Below, piece after piece: positions 34,300 to 45,368 of a stretch of DNA of 64,000 nucleotides. This DNA comes from Imbricaverruca yamaguchii. Taxonomy: Eukaryota; Arthropoda; Thecostraca; Neoverrucidae. Numbering within the stretch: position 1 is the first letter of the stretch; each line of letters starts with the position of its first letter. The position numbers and the translations under genes are program-made. The notes beneath the pieces were generated by a model. The model ran no database searches and had not been told where the DNA came from. It saw only the letters and a list, made by a program, of their open reading frames with translations. The stretch spans positions 1,258,001 to 1,322,000 of the forward strand of contig JAOTOL010001508.1 of the NCBI GenBank assembly GCA_034440575.1, written 5' to 3'.

Positions 34300-34545
34300 A
34301 CCTGTTGATAGCCCTGATTCGCCGCAATGGACTCAGCAGCCCCGGTCTACCACAGTGGAAGGTGTACTCCGCGACCCCGGTCCGCCGCAGTGGACGGCGT
34401 GCTCTGCGACCCTGGCCCGACACAGTGAACGGTGTGTACTTCACGGCCCCGGTCCGCCATAGTGGACGGTGTGCTCCTGAGCACTCGTCCGCCACAGTAG
34501 ACAGTATGCTCCGTGGCCCTGGTTCGCCACAGTGGACTTCATGGT
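34300..34545. repeat. degenerate minisatellite of about 32-bp units
   Basis: Seven or eight units have the core GGTCCGCCACAGTGGACGGT preceded by GTGCTCCGTGGCCCC-like spacers. It is followed by a local duplication of GGAGAAAACTTTTCTTTTCTG-type sequence at 34545-34630. Confidence 0.75.
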
Positions 34546-35548
34546 TGGAGAAAACTTTTCTTTTCTGGATTTTTGGAGAACTTTTCTTTTCTGAACAGTG
34601 GACTTCATGTTGGAGAAAGCTTTTCCTGGATTTTTCCCATCCGTAGCCTGATCCTCTTCACAAAATTATTATCCGTGTTTTCCATTTGGACGTTGATGTT
34701 ATTCAACAATGAATTGCCCTGTGGTAAAGTGCTCCAGATTCACTGGGAACTGCAGTGATATTCTGATGTCACAGATGTGAAGGAAAATATCCTCCCCGAC
34801 CCTGAACTCGCCCAATCACAACTTTGGCTTCGCCGCTCCCTAATGTTAGGCACCAAGGAAATACTTTCACCTTTTGTCGTCACAGTTCAGGTCTGCTGTG
34901 CTCCGATACTCCATCAAGGCCGGTGTGTTTTAGCCTGCATCTAATGGCTGAAATTTTTTTTTAAAGCCGGTATGTGCTTGTTGGTGTGTGGAGTGAGGGG
35001 AAGGCGCTGACGGTGACGATGAAAATATATCCGAGCCCACTGTATGAAACTGTAGTCGCATGCCATTACTCAGAGTTGTTAAGTTGACATGTACTGTGTA
35101 CCGCTCTTTCAATTATGTGACTTCACCAGTTATTGGACGATTTTCCTCGTTCGTGAGTAAGCTGAATAAACATAAACATACACATCGTCGAATGCAAACT
35201 CAGAATTTCTGAGATCTGAAAATATAGTGTGCTAAATCCGATGAGTTTTTGGTTGGGGGGGGGGGTTACGTGCGTTGGCATTTCCCCCCCTCCCCAAATG
35301 TTTTCACAAAATCGACACCCCTGGTATCAGGCATGACATTTTCACTTGTGACTGTGGACTACGTAATTACCTAAACAATGCGCAGTGTTCATCTGCATAG
35401 AGGAGACCGCGACGAGTGAAAGAGCAAAGCGCGTACCGTCCACAAATGCTTGAAAATCTTGCTCAACCCAAAAGTGATCGCGCTGCCCAAGCCCAAAATT
35501 GGAAAATGGAGAAGGTGGCGACCATGAGTGTTGTAGGGTGGTATAACC
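34546..35548. other. intron sequence without recognised gene
   Basis: It contains the short AACTTTTCTTTTCTG duplication at its left edge and a G-run/C-run pair at 35255-35300 beside a reverse-strand copy of the repeat seen at 20905. Nothing else is recognised. Confidence 0.45.
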
Positions 35549-36376
35549 TTAACCCGCGCCGTCTTTCCGGTCAAATCCTCCCACCCCGTCTCGGGGGAGG
35601 GGGTTGAAGTCACCCCCTCTAAAATACAAACTAAGCATCGCACGAAAGCGAAAGAGGTGCCACTGGAAAGCGCTCGACGAGTAGGGTTCGGGTCCACCCT
35701 CCAAAACACTTTTCCACAAAACTAACGTCACCAAGGGTGCTAGATTTTCACGACTTTTCATGACTTACATTATGTTTTCGACTCTGGGGTTCATTTTGGG
35801 GATATATGAAGGAACAAAATGTATTTGGAGTGAGAAAAGGAGAGCGAAATCACCCAGGGCTATAATTCCCCCCCCCCCCCAATTTTTATCGCCAAATTAA
35901 TTTTTTTTTAGTTTTCAAGTTTTCATTATTTTGCCTTTTCCAATGGGTAGAGCAGATCGAGAAACGTTGTTAGAAGTCATCTTGCCCTAATAAAAAATAC
36001 TTTAGCCAGAATCTTGCATTTGAACTGCAATTTGTCAAATACGCAAAATTTATAGGTAGTCCAAAACGATAAAAAAAATGAACTCGTACGTTTTGTTGCA
36101 TCCATAAAGATAAGCAAACGCTGAAAGTTTCATTAAAATATCTGCATCCGTTAAAGTGTGACGAATGGTTGAAAGTTGTTGGAGGTGACCTAACTTGACC
36201 TTGACTAACTCCTTGACCCTAGATGACCGGACCCAAGAAATTCGAATCAGCATGTCAAATTGATTTGGTAAAAGGTATGCCAAATTTGGGCGCGCTACTG
36301 CGCGCCGTTCGTCCGCTATCCGCGACAAACCTGAGGGGGGGGGGCGGTTGAAGGCCCCCGAGACGGGACGGGTTAA
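35549..36376. mobile_element. TTAA-flanked non-autonomous element candidate
   Basis: The block is flanked by TTAA at 35549-35552 and 36373-36376. Its ends are CCCGCGCCGTCT and the complement of CCCGTCCCGTCT (10 of 12 match). Subterminal GTCTCGGGGGAGGGGGTTGA at the left has a partner near TTCAACCGCCCCCC (reverse strand) at the right. A TTAA target and CC-starting ends are features of piggyBac-like elements. At 820 bp and without a transposase frame it would be a non-autonomous copy. The family assignment is tentative. Confidence 0.55.
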
Positions 36377-36475
36377 TCAACGTGCAGTTAAACACATTTA
36401 ATTTTAAATTGGCCACCAAATACTGAAGTACTATGACGACAGGAGCATTTCCTCAATTCAGGCTTTAGGACTCGT

Positions 36476-36516
<41 letters not shown>

Positions 36517-37439
36517 ACTTATGTGCACGGGTGTGCACATGTCTTGCTAATACAATTCGTGTCCTCTTTCCTCTTCAATGTCAGCGCGAGTTTTTTCGTT
36601 TTGCCTCTGGACATCGCTATACAGTTGTCTAACTTCATTGTTATACCTATTGCTCACTAAGCACATCCCTATCGATAGATTAACCAGAAACCTACTTCTC
36701 CTTTCATTTAAGTAAGGACAAGAGAATTCGCGTCGCTATGGGTAGTGTGGGACAGGACAGTTTTCGGGACGATTTTTGACATGCAGCGCCATAGGGGTAA
36801 TGCCGAACTTCATGAAGTGTCGATGGGAGAGACACATCGACACTTCTCGAAGTTCCCTTGTTCCCTCGTCGCCCGCGGCGGCAACGCCCATGGTTTGAAG
36901 GTCAGATTTCTGGCCGCCATTTCAGCCCAGAAATAGTAAAGTCGCAAGAAGCACACCATCTAATTCGCAAGTCACCTCACGGAAGGACAACGCCAAGAAT
37001 TCTAAGAAATTAAAGAACAGAATACTAAACAAACATACATTAAATTAATATTTTAAATAAACAGCGGGCAATCTAACCTTCGCTGTAGCTGCTTCAGATT
37101 CCACGACAATAAGCACCGTCTTCTAGCTCAACGCAGCCTCCTGGGACCTGTGATACCTACACTGCCGCTTCTGATTCCACGACAAGGAGTGCGGTCTTTT
37201 ACCACACATTTCAGCTATCTGAGACATGTGATACATACACTGGTGTTTCATCAGATGGGTCAGCTCGCTTGCCAGCCGGTGATGTACACACGTCCGCAGG
37301 CCATTCAGCATTGCTGGGGATATTGCAATTATCATACCGCAATACTTCACTGAAGGCGACCATCCGAATATCTTAACGGGATTTATGCAACTCTGTCGCC
37401 GCAACATCTTGGAATGCTTGAATCTGGTATGTCTCGCAT
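36377..37439. other. intron sequence with a (TA)n tract
   Basis: A (TA)n microsatellite lies at 36479-36512. A CTTCTGATTCCACGACAA phrase is repeated at about 37092 and 37170. No gene is supported. Confidence 0.5.
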
Positions 37440-37720
37440 ATTAATAACCTGAACGAAGGCATGTAGCCTCATTTTCCCATCTGCGCGTCTATAGCTATTC
37501 TGCCCTCAGTGGTCCGCACTGTTTCTGACAACAAATTACACATCCTGCCAAAGTCAGCTCAACTATAGCTACTCTACCCTGAGAGGTCCGCACTGCTTCA
37601 GAGAACAAACCACACATCTAGCCAACGTCAGCTCAGCTATATCTACTATTCCCTCGGTATCCCGCAATGTTTCGGACAATAAACCACACATCTTGTCAAT
37701 GCCAGCTCAACCAACATCGA
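37440..37720. repeat. three tandem units of about 70-75 bp
   Basis: Each unit contains CTATAGCTACTCTACCCTGA, GGTCCGCACTGCTTC, ACAAACCACACATC and GCCAACGTCAGCTCAACT-like segments. Units start near 37488, 37563 and 37636 and differ by substitutions. Confidence 0.75.
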
Positions 37721-38495
37721 ACTCATCTGTTGAGTTCGAGTAAGGTGTTCGGTTGGGAAAGGCATATATTATCTCTCGCTACTGAAAAAGGAACGTCTTT
37801 TTTGCAGAATGGCATAAGTAAGGACATATATTTGGCAGGGCTGCCCTTTAACCTGCATGCTGCAACCATATAAAATTTGTGGTGACATCAATGGCACCCG
37901 TCGAGAGATCTGTATGGATTAAAATTGATATTTAATCAGGGTCTACTTCCATGGTAAAGAGAAGAGTAAAAACAGCCCGACAAAAAGTACTCCAATTTTG
38001 AAGCCTCGACATCGATTGCTTCAACGAACCTGAAAAACTGCACTGCCACCATGAAGAGTTTCTAGCACCTTTCTTTCTACCACCAATTGCCTGCAATCAG
38101 GAAATGAATCAGCGCAATAGAAGTTGGATCGGGTCAAGGATCTGGTACGTTATGAAGAGAGTGAACCAGCAATCTACGACGGCAACGCACTAACAAACAC
38201 GTACAAGCACGTCACTATGCATTATTCCTTTTGCATTATTTTATCACTTACGTGGATGGACCGCACTGCTACCTCGCCAATGAGTTTTCAGTGTCCTTCC
38301 ATTCCTGGAGCTAATCCCTGCCCTCGTCCTTGTTCCAGTTTATTGAGCCGGCGCCGACTGGCTGCGGTGCCCTAGACTGTCACTTCCCTAGCCACCACGT
38401 ATTTTACCATTCGGCCAAATGGTGTCTTCACCTGCATCCTGTGCAATAATAGCCACCAGCTGGGTGAATGTACTTTTAAGTAAATATAATACAGC

Positions 38496-38499
<4 letters not shown>
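37721..38499. other. intron sequence without recognised feature
   Basis: I see no supported gene or repeat family. Confidence 0.5.

Positions 38500-38552
<53 letters not shown>
38500..38552. repeat. (TA)n microsatellite
   Basis: About 53 bp of uninterrupted TA, followed by TGCATACATATG. Confidence 0.95.
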
Positions 38553-38553
<1 letters not shown>

Positions 38554-39177
38554 TACATATGACCCATCGGACAAGATGCAGCACTCTCGAGACGCGCCAG
38601 CAGACCGCCGGCGGGCCGGCGGGCCGACGCAGCGTCGCCACGGTCAGGTCATTCCTCCGTCCCACACCAGGCGGACAGGGGTCCGCCGGCAGGCGACCAA
38701 TCACCGGTCGAGACGCAGAGGCTGGCAGTCACAGCTCCAAACACGCCCGGTCACCCCACACTGACGTAAACACAAACCCATTCCCGGTATCGGCCCGGCC
38801 GCTCTGCTCAGCTCGTCCACAGCACCAGACAGACGTCGGACAGGGCAGGGCAGGCCACTGGTCACGTGCGCTAGTGTCCGACGATGCGCTGTTAACGTGC
38901 CACGGCGACTCCGCCGTGGACGACGCACGCAGCTGGTGCCCACGTGATGTTCACAGGCGGACATCCGCCTCGCGGCGAGGGCGGCCGCCACAAAGCCGCC
39001 CCTGTCCCACCCGCCGCCCTGGCCGGCGCATAAAGGATGACCATCGTCCCCAGCACGGCACGTATCTGATGCTGAGGAACGACGATCGCGTGAACTGTGC
39101 TAATCGGCTGCGGGCACCTGGCCATCGACCGGCCGACGGCGCCCCGCACAAGCGACGGCCGCCGCGCCGACACTCAC
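38553..39177. other. GC- and CpG-rich block downstream of first exon 1a
   Basis: Base composition rises sharply at 38575 and stays GC- and CpG-rich to about 39960, covering the HR96 exon 1a. Open frames on both strands here reflect low stop density and show no conserved domain. It may belong to a promoter-associated CpG-rich region. Confidence 0.5.
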
Positions 39178-39269
39178 CTGTCCAACGCCTCCTCCTTGAT
39201 GGTCACCTGCATCTGCGGCAGACTGTCACTGGAGTAGAACCGGTCCAGCACGCCCGACATCCAATCCAT
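39178..39269 (-). CDS. Hr96: HR96-like receptor, proximal first coding exon (1a)
   Basis: The ATG at 39267-39269 has a fair Kozak context (CAGCCATGG). The 92-bp coding part encodes 30 residues, MDWMSGVLDR through TIKEEALD, and ends in a split codon AG before the donor GTGAGTG at 39171-39177. This phase-2 end matches the first base of the exon at 6284, giving a Ser and then [10 protein letters not shown]. The joined reading frame reaches the zinc fingers without a stop. The peptide is acidic and contains IKEE, which fits the SUMO consensus psi-K-x-E. Assignment as a first exon rests on phase compatibility, the ATG and GC-rich setting; transcripts would decide. Intron length would be 32.9 kb. 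Confidence 0.68.
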
Positions 39270-39617
39270 GGCTGGCGGTGGCGGCGGCGGCGGACACCGG
39301 CGGCGCTCAACGAGCCACTGAGCGCTGCCGCGGGCAGGCGGCCCCCTGGCGGCCACGCCAGGTGACGAGGCCACTATCTGCCACTCGAGGTCTCACGGCC
39401 GGTCGCACTACCGCGGCGGCGCCGAGCCATCGCACGAGCTCTCAGTCTTCGAAGTCTCACGGAGACATGCCACGTGGGCCGGCCTGCGCCGCAGCAGTCG
39501 ACACCACGGCACGACCAGCGGCGGCGGCATGCGGCCGCGAGCCGCCACTCTACGTCAGCCCGGCCGGCCTGCACGCGCCGAGGCAGCTCTCGCCGTCACA
39601 ACTGGAAGCGGAGGCCC
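39270..39617 (-). promoter_or_regulatory. CpG-rich region upstream of exon 1a
   Basis: The 5' side of exon 1a is very GC-rich with many CpGs and GGC/GCC repeats, as in promoter-proximal and 5' untranslated sequence. I see no convincing TATA box, so start-site position is not given. This is inference from composition and exon position. Confidence 0.35.
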
Positions 39618-39630
39618 GCCGTCGGACAGT

Positions 39631-39693
39631 GGTGGTGGATTGGAGTTTAGGGGCGCGTCGACAGCTAGGGTCATTTTGCGCCCATAACTGAAT
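39631..39693 (-). mobile_element. ultra-short LINE/SINE-tail retroposon, 63 bp
   Basis: The insert (GGTGGTGGATTGGAGTTTAG, then GGGCGCGTCGACAGC and GTCATTTTGCGCCCATAACT) is flanked by perfect 13-bp duplications GCCGTCGGACAGT at 39618-39630 and 39694-39706. It is the A-type tail with a CCA-repeat end on the minus strand. It lies within the GC-rich region upstream of HR96 exon 1a. Confidence 0.88.
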
Positions 39694-39706
39694 GCCGTCG
39701 GACAGT

Positions 39707-41209
39707 ACACACGCGCCGTTAGCGGCGGCCACCGGTAGCGACTGAGTCACCCCGCGGCCGCAGCTTCCTGCTGGCGTCCGACTTATTACGCGCCGCGACA
39801 ACTGCGGCGACGTGACGTCACCGTCACGTGCCAGCTGACCTCGGCCGACAGCGGACGTCAATCGCTGGCCGATCGGTCCACGCGACTTCGCCCCACGGAC
39901 AAAGCACCTCAGGGACGGGCCGAACACTGATCGCCCTCGGCCGGCAGTCGCTGCCGACCGCCAGCGCTCACTGCGGCATCAGCTGAGCATCACTCAGCAT
40001 CACTCAGTTCATCACTCAGCATCACTCGGTTCATCAGCAGAGACGGGATTAATGCAGGTATCGGGATCAGTCAGTCACAATGGATATCAAACGAATCAGG
40101 AGAGTCGACAAACGGGACACAAGGGAAGGAAGAAACATCCGATGCCTGGGAAGTCAGGACACCGCCTGATGTACGGACACTGCCTGTGAATTCAGGACAC
40201 CGACTGATTTCAGGGCAATGCCTGATGCTTGGACACCGCTTGGGAACCCAGGGCACCGTCTGATGTCAAACGGCCCCAAACCGAGGTCATACTAAGAGTG
40301 GCTGATGACAAATTGCGGCACGCCTGAGCCGAGTTAAATGCAATCTGGACCGAATACTGCATGGACACTTCAACGGTTCCGTCAGCCAACACGACTGTGC
40401 TTTTTTAAGAACTACCCCTAACCATGGTCAATCGTGTTTCATCACTCGTCAAATGCCACGCAACGCTCCGGCACAACGGTGATGCCGAATGCTTGCATAT
40501 AAAGAAGAGCGATGGCTTCTCTTACAACGTGTTCGGCTGGTGATCTCAAATGGTATCCATGCTGTCTGATGCCGAATGGTCTGGCGGAGCCAGAAGCAGG
40601 TTCATTGTGTCTTCAACCGAAAATCGAACTGGTTACGAGAAGGACGTGTTAACCACAGCAGCATCCCTGGCGATATCTGCAAGAACAATGTGCCGTAACC
40701 AACTTAGAACACATCACGATTACGTAACGATAGCTCAACAATAGGGGACAATTCTTGCAATTCGTTGAAACCCCTACCAGGTCGTTATAACCGATGTCAA
40801 AAGGTCAAAACTTACCCAATCGAACTGCTGTGTCCTAGATGGGGAATATGTAGTCTAGGGCGCGCTGCTGCTTTGTACTGAGAGGCATAGTGAATTCAAA
40901 GTAAAGTACTAAACCCAATGTTCCCGAAACCAATTCTTTGGCAAGCTGAATCAATTCCATTTTGCTTGAACTACATGGTCTCGGATTCCAGCCTGACCTT
41001 GTGCAGGTCCAGGAAATCGCCGAACAGCATGACATAACATCTATAGATCATCCTCTTCCGAAGATCTTCCTGGAGCATATTTGAACATGCAAGGAAGATC
41101 GGGGATAACGGCATCGACTTTAAGCTGTCGACTTTAAACTTCGATCCGAACTGATCCACTGATACGACCTGAAACTGCCGATCGCCAACCCGAGAGGAAC
41201 AGACACCCA
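39707..41209. other. sequence between the two first exons, no gene recognised
   Basis: GC-rich until about 39960. A CATCACTCAGTTCATCACTC-type short tandem lies at 39985-40035. Degenerate GGACACCGCCTGATG-like repeats of about 20-30 bp occupy 40140-40265. The rest shows no gene. Confidence 0.5.
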
Positions 41210-42035
41210 TCATAGACCCGCCGGCGCAGTGACTGTCCCCCTGACACGACCTGAGAGGGGCAGACTGTCCCCTTGAAATGACCTGAGAGGGGCAGACTGT
41301 CTCCCTGACACGACCTGAGAGGGGCAGACTGTCTCCCTGATACGACCTGGAGGGGCAGACTGTCCCCCTGACACGACATGAGAGGGGCAGACAGCCAGCC
41401 CTGGCCGCCCGGTAGTGACTGTCCCCCTGACACGACCTGAGAGGGACAGACTGTCCCCCTGACACGACCTGAGAGGGGCAGACAGCCAGCCCCGGCCGCC
41501 CGGTAGTGACTGTCCCCCTGACACGACCTGAGAGGGGCAGACTATCCCCCTGACACGACCTGAGAGGGGCAGACTGTCTCCCTGGCATGGCCTGAGAGGG
41601 GCAGACTGACCCCCTGACACGACATGAGAGGGGCAGACTGTCTCCCTGACATGACCTGAGAGGGACAGACTGTCACCCTGACACGACATGAGAGGGGCAG
41701 ATAGCCAGCCCTGGCCGCCCGGTAGTGACTGTCCCCCTGACACGACCTGAGAGGGGCAGACTATCCCCCTGACACGGCCTGAGAGGGACAGACTATCCCC
41801 CTGACACGACATGAGAGGGGCAGACTGTCTCCCTGGCATGGCCTGAGAGGGGCAGACTGTCCCCCTGACACGACATGAGAGGGGCAGACTGTCTCCCTGA
41901 CATGACCTGAGAGGGACAGACTGTCACCCTGACACGACCTGAGAGGGACAGACTGTCCCCCTCACACGACCTGAGAGGGGCAGATAGCCAGCCCCGGCCG
42001 CCCGGCAGTGACTGTCCCCTTGACACGACGAGATA
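41210..42035. repeat. minisatellite of about 32-bp units with higher-order structure
   Basis: About 25 units of CTGTCCCCCTGACACGACCT plus GAGAGGGGCAGA. At intervals a longer insert TAGCCAGCCCCGGCCGCCCG-type plus GTAGTGA separates groups of units. It recurs at about 41393, 41481, 41700 and 41983. Minus-strand open frames of 100-209 codons are repeat artefacts. Confidence 0.92.
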
Positions 42036-42889
42036 CATGTTGGACATGTAGTAGGCACCAACAGATCTAGCTGCTGGCATGGGGATAAGAAAGGAAGTGA
42101 GCACTCAAGAAATGCTGGATTAAATGACAGAAAGGGGAGGGCGAACCCTGGCATCAAAAGCCACGAGTTACACTAACATGAAAGCAGCATATTTAATCGG
42201 TAAACATAGCCATAAATTGCACTCGATGAAGTTAATGGGTAGAAAGCCTTGGCACTCTATAAACACCTGCGAAAGGGCAAATATCGGCCGTTCCAGTTGT
42301 ATGGTGAAAGCAGAAAATACGACCAGTTACAGACATACAACAAGTGCGTGTGTCAAGAAGAATGTGTCGGGAAGCGTTTGTTCCACTTGTGTGACCCATA
42401 AATGGAAAGAGAGAATTTGGTTGAAAAGGTTCGTCATGTAGTTATCTGGCGAGACCTGTTCAACTACTGGATTGCGACACCACCGTGAGAAGTGATTGAA
42501 GAAGGGAAATGGAAGTATAGATACTATACTAACTAATACAAACCCTTTTGCTACTCAATTTCTGTTCGTTTCGTGGAAATCAGATGTTAATGAAGCATGG
42601 CAAGATGACTTCACTTGTGTTGGCACTTGCTCTTAATTTGAAGAAGAATGCCAAAATAATAACAGCACGGTGGCAATCTGCAACTTGGGAATGCACCTAG
42701 TCAGCACACCCCGACTTGAAATAATAGTAATTAAACTGCTTAATTAATCGGACTCTGAAATTATAGCATACTCTGTGTTTAATGAGTGGATGGTATGCGA
42801 CAGCACAATGCAGCGCAGTGGCTGATTTTTGGTGGTGATGGTGAGGGGGGCTCGCTGTGGAAATATCAATGGGTGACATCACGAATCGT
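42036..42889. other. sequence without recognised gene
   Basis: I see no domain, RNA gene or repeat family here. Confidence 0.5.
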
Positions 42890-43395
42890 CGTAGACGTTA
42901 CTGACAGAGGGAGAGAGGATGGGATGACCATGGCGTTACTGACAGAGGGAGAGAGGATGGGATGACCATGGCGTTACTGACAGAGGGAGAGAGGATGGGA
43001 TGACCATGGCGTTACTGACAGAGGGAGAGAGGATGGGATGACCATGGCGTTACTGACAGAGGGAGAGAGGATGGGATGACCATGGCGTTACTGACAGAGG
43101 GAGAGAGGATGGGATGATCATGGCGTTACTGACAGAGGGAGAGAGGATGGGATGACCATGGCGTTACTGACAGAGGGAGAGAGGATGGGATGATCATGGC
43201 GCTACTGACAGCGGGAGAGAGGATGGGATGGTGCTGGCGTTACTGATAGCCAAAAAGGGGGTGGGATGATGCTGGCGTTACTGATAGCGAGAGAAGAGGT
43301 GGGATGATGCTGGGGTCACTAACAGCGGGAGGGAGGATGGGATGACGCTGGCGTTACTGATAGCGAGAGAGGGGGTGGGATGATGCTGGCGTTAC
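42890..43395. repeat. minisatellite of 38-bp units
   Basis: About 13 units of GCGTTACTGACAGAGGGAGA plus GAGGATGGGATGACCATG. The first eight are almost identical; the later ones diverge (GATGATGCTGG variants), a gradient typical of arrays homogenised at one end. Confidence 0.93.
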
Positions 43396-43481
43396 AAGTG
43401 CCTGGGAAGGGTGAAGGGCTATGGATTCAGGGTGAAATCCAACAGAACTTTGGCAACTGGGAAAGTAGTTATCGAAGCGTC
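43396..43481. other. short spacer between two minisatellites
   Basis: Non-repetitive sequence between the 38-bp array and the next array. No feature is seen. Confidence 0.5.
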
Positions 43482-43720
43482 ATGGGATGCGATGTCCACA
43501 TAGCTAGACCAGACTGTTGGTCGTAGGTCGTACGATGCGTTGTCCACGAGGCTAGACCAGACTGTTGGTCATAGGTCGTGCGATGAGTTGTCCATGTGGC
43601 TAGGCTGGATTGGTGGTCGTAGGTCGTGCGACGCGTTGTTCACGTGGCTAGGCTGGATTGGTGGTCGTAGATGGTCGTGTGCTGGGATGCATACATGATT
43701 AGGCTGGACTGGTGGAATCT
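43482..43720. repeat. minisatellite of about 57-bp units
   Basis: Four units contain GGCTAGACCAGACTGTTGGT, CGTAGGTCGTACGATGCG and TTGTCCACG segments. The last unit is degenerate. Confidence 0.8.
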
Positions 43721-44159
43721 GATGGAATCTGATCATCAAGAGTCAAGCGGGTGGTCAATAGACACCCTGTTGGGTAGAGGTCTTATTGGATTGGATAGTC
43801 AATAATACAGAGTTGGAGCGGGGGATCAATAAGACACCTCGGGTATAGTGCATGTGGTGTATATCAGAGGCCCAATATTGTATCCGCTTTGAGCAGTGGG
43901 CACTTTGGAACAATAGATCTGTCGCAGCGTCCATTCATGTCACGCTGCGATATGGGGAAGCTCTTGGCTGTTCTTTGGAAATCGCAAAGCGAGGCTGCTC
44001 GGAATAACCACCCTCCAAAATATTCAATCTTACTGCAAAGGACGAAGGAAGCGCATCGGCAGGAAATAATACTATTTATCTTAATCTCAATCATGTATCC
44101 TTCATCAATAATGGTAGGTATCTTAAAGTTAGTAAAACCTAGCCATGGCTAACTGTGGA
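43721..44159. other. sequence without recognised gene
   Basis: No feature is supported. Confidence 0.5.
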
Positions 44160-45058
44160 ACACATCATCTCGATAACAACAGCCAGAGCAGAGCTGGTCT
44201 GCAGTTATGGAGCCGACGACCAGAGCGGAGCGGGTCACGGAGCCGACAGCCAGAGCCGGGCGGGTCTGCAGTCACGGAGTCGACAGCCAGAGCCGGGCGG
44301 GTCTGCAGTCACGGAGCCGACAGCCAGAGCCGGGCGGGTCTGCAGTCACGGACCCAACAGCCGGAGCAGAGCGAGTCTGCAGTCACGGAGCCGACAGCCA
44401 GAGCCGGGCGGGTCTGCAGTCACGGAGGCGACAGCCAGAGCCGGGCGGGTCTGCAGTCACGGAGGCGACAGCCAGAGCCGGGCGGGTCTGCAGTCACGGA
44501 GCCGACAGCCAGAGCAGAACGGGTCTGCAGTCACGGAGGCGACAGCCAGAGCAGAGCGAGTCTGCAGTCACGGAGCCGACAGCCAGAGCAGAGCGGGTCT
44601 GCAGTCACGGAGGCGACAGCCAGAGCAGAGCGAGTCTGCAGTCACGGAGCCAACAGCCAGAGCAGAGCGAGTCTGCAGTCACGGAGCCGACAGCCAAAGC
44701 CGGGCGAGTCTGCAGTCACGAAGGCGACAGCCAGAACCGGGCGGGTCTGCAGTCACGGAGCCGACAGCCAGAGCCGGGCGGGTCTGCAGTCACGGAGGCG
44801 ACAGCCAGAGCCGGGCGGGTCTGCAGTCACGGAGCCGACAGCCAGAGCAGAACGGGTCTGCAGTCACGGAACCGACAGCCAGAGCCGGGCGGGTCTGCAG
44901 TCACGGAGGCGACAGCCAGAGCCGGGCGGGTCTGCAGTCACGGAGGCGACAGCCAGAGCCGGGCGGGTCTGCAGTCACGGAGGCGACAGCCAGAGCCGGG
45001 CGGGTCACAGAGCCGACAGCCAGAACAGAGCGGGTCTGCAGCCATGGAGACGACATAG
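44160..45058. repeat. 37-bp minisatellite open in all three forward frames
   Basis: About 24 units of GGAGCCGACAGCCAGAGCCG plus GGCGGGTCTGCAGTCAC. Variants include GAGGCGACAG and AGAGCAGAGCG. Since 37 leaves a remainder of one when divided by three and the unit has no stop in any forward frame, each frame cycles through the same 37-residue peptide. This yields three overlapping frames of 283, 317 and 364 codons. No frame is favoured, so I do not call a gene. Confidence 0.93.
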
Positions 45059-45368
45059 CCGGACACGCGTCCAGGATAGTGCGGGCTGGGTCTGCAGTCA
45101 TACACTAGAACCGAGAGCGTACCCAGCAGAGGATGCGCTGAGTCTGAACTCTGAAGTGACATGGAGCCGTACATCTGGCGCCGCCAGTGGCGCAGCAGAC
45201 CGACGACAGCACATTCTCCGCAGTGGTGCGCCAGCGTAGCACGTGACACGGAGCCGCGCGGCCGGGCCCCTCGTCTGGCGCACGCGCCGTCCCCGCCGCT
45301 CAGCACCCACCGCGCACCTGTCACTCCGGTGGAGGGCTGCCGCCGACCGGCGCGCGAGGCGTTCTCAC
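45059..45368. other. GC-rich sequence 3' of HR96 exon 1b
   Basis: This is the intron side of the distal first exon. CpG-rich from about 45170. Nothing else is recognised. Confidence 0.45.

Noticed and set aside
38559..39365. 268-codon forward frame over HR96 exon 1a
   Set aside because: Caused by high GC content and low stop density; composition is low-complexity Arg/Pro and lacks domains, while the minus strand carries the exon with a proper donor.
41134..42157. Minus-strand frames of 100-209 codons (GQSAPLRSCQGDSL repeats)
   Set aside because: Artefact of the 32-bp minisatellite.
44145..45239. Three overlapping forward open frames of 283-364 codons
   Set aside because: They are produced by a 37-bp satellite with no forward stop; all three frames encode the same cyclic peptide and none has a conserved domain.
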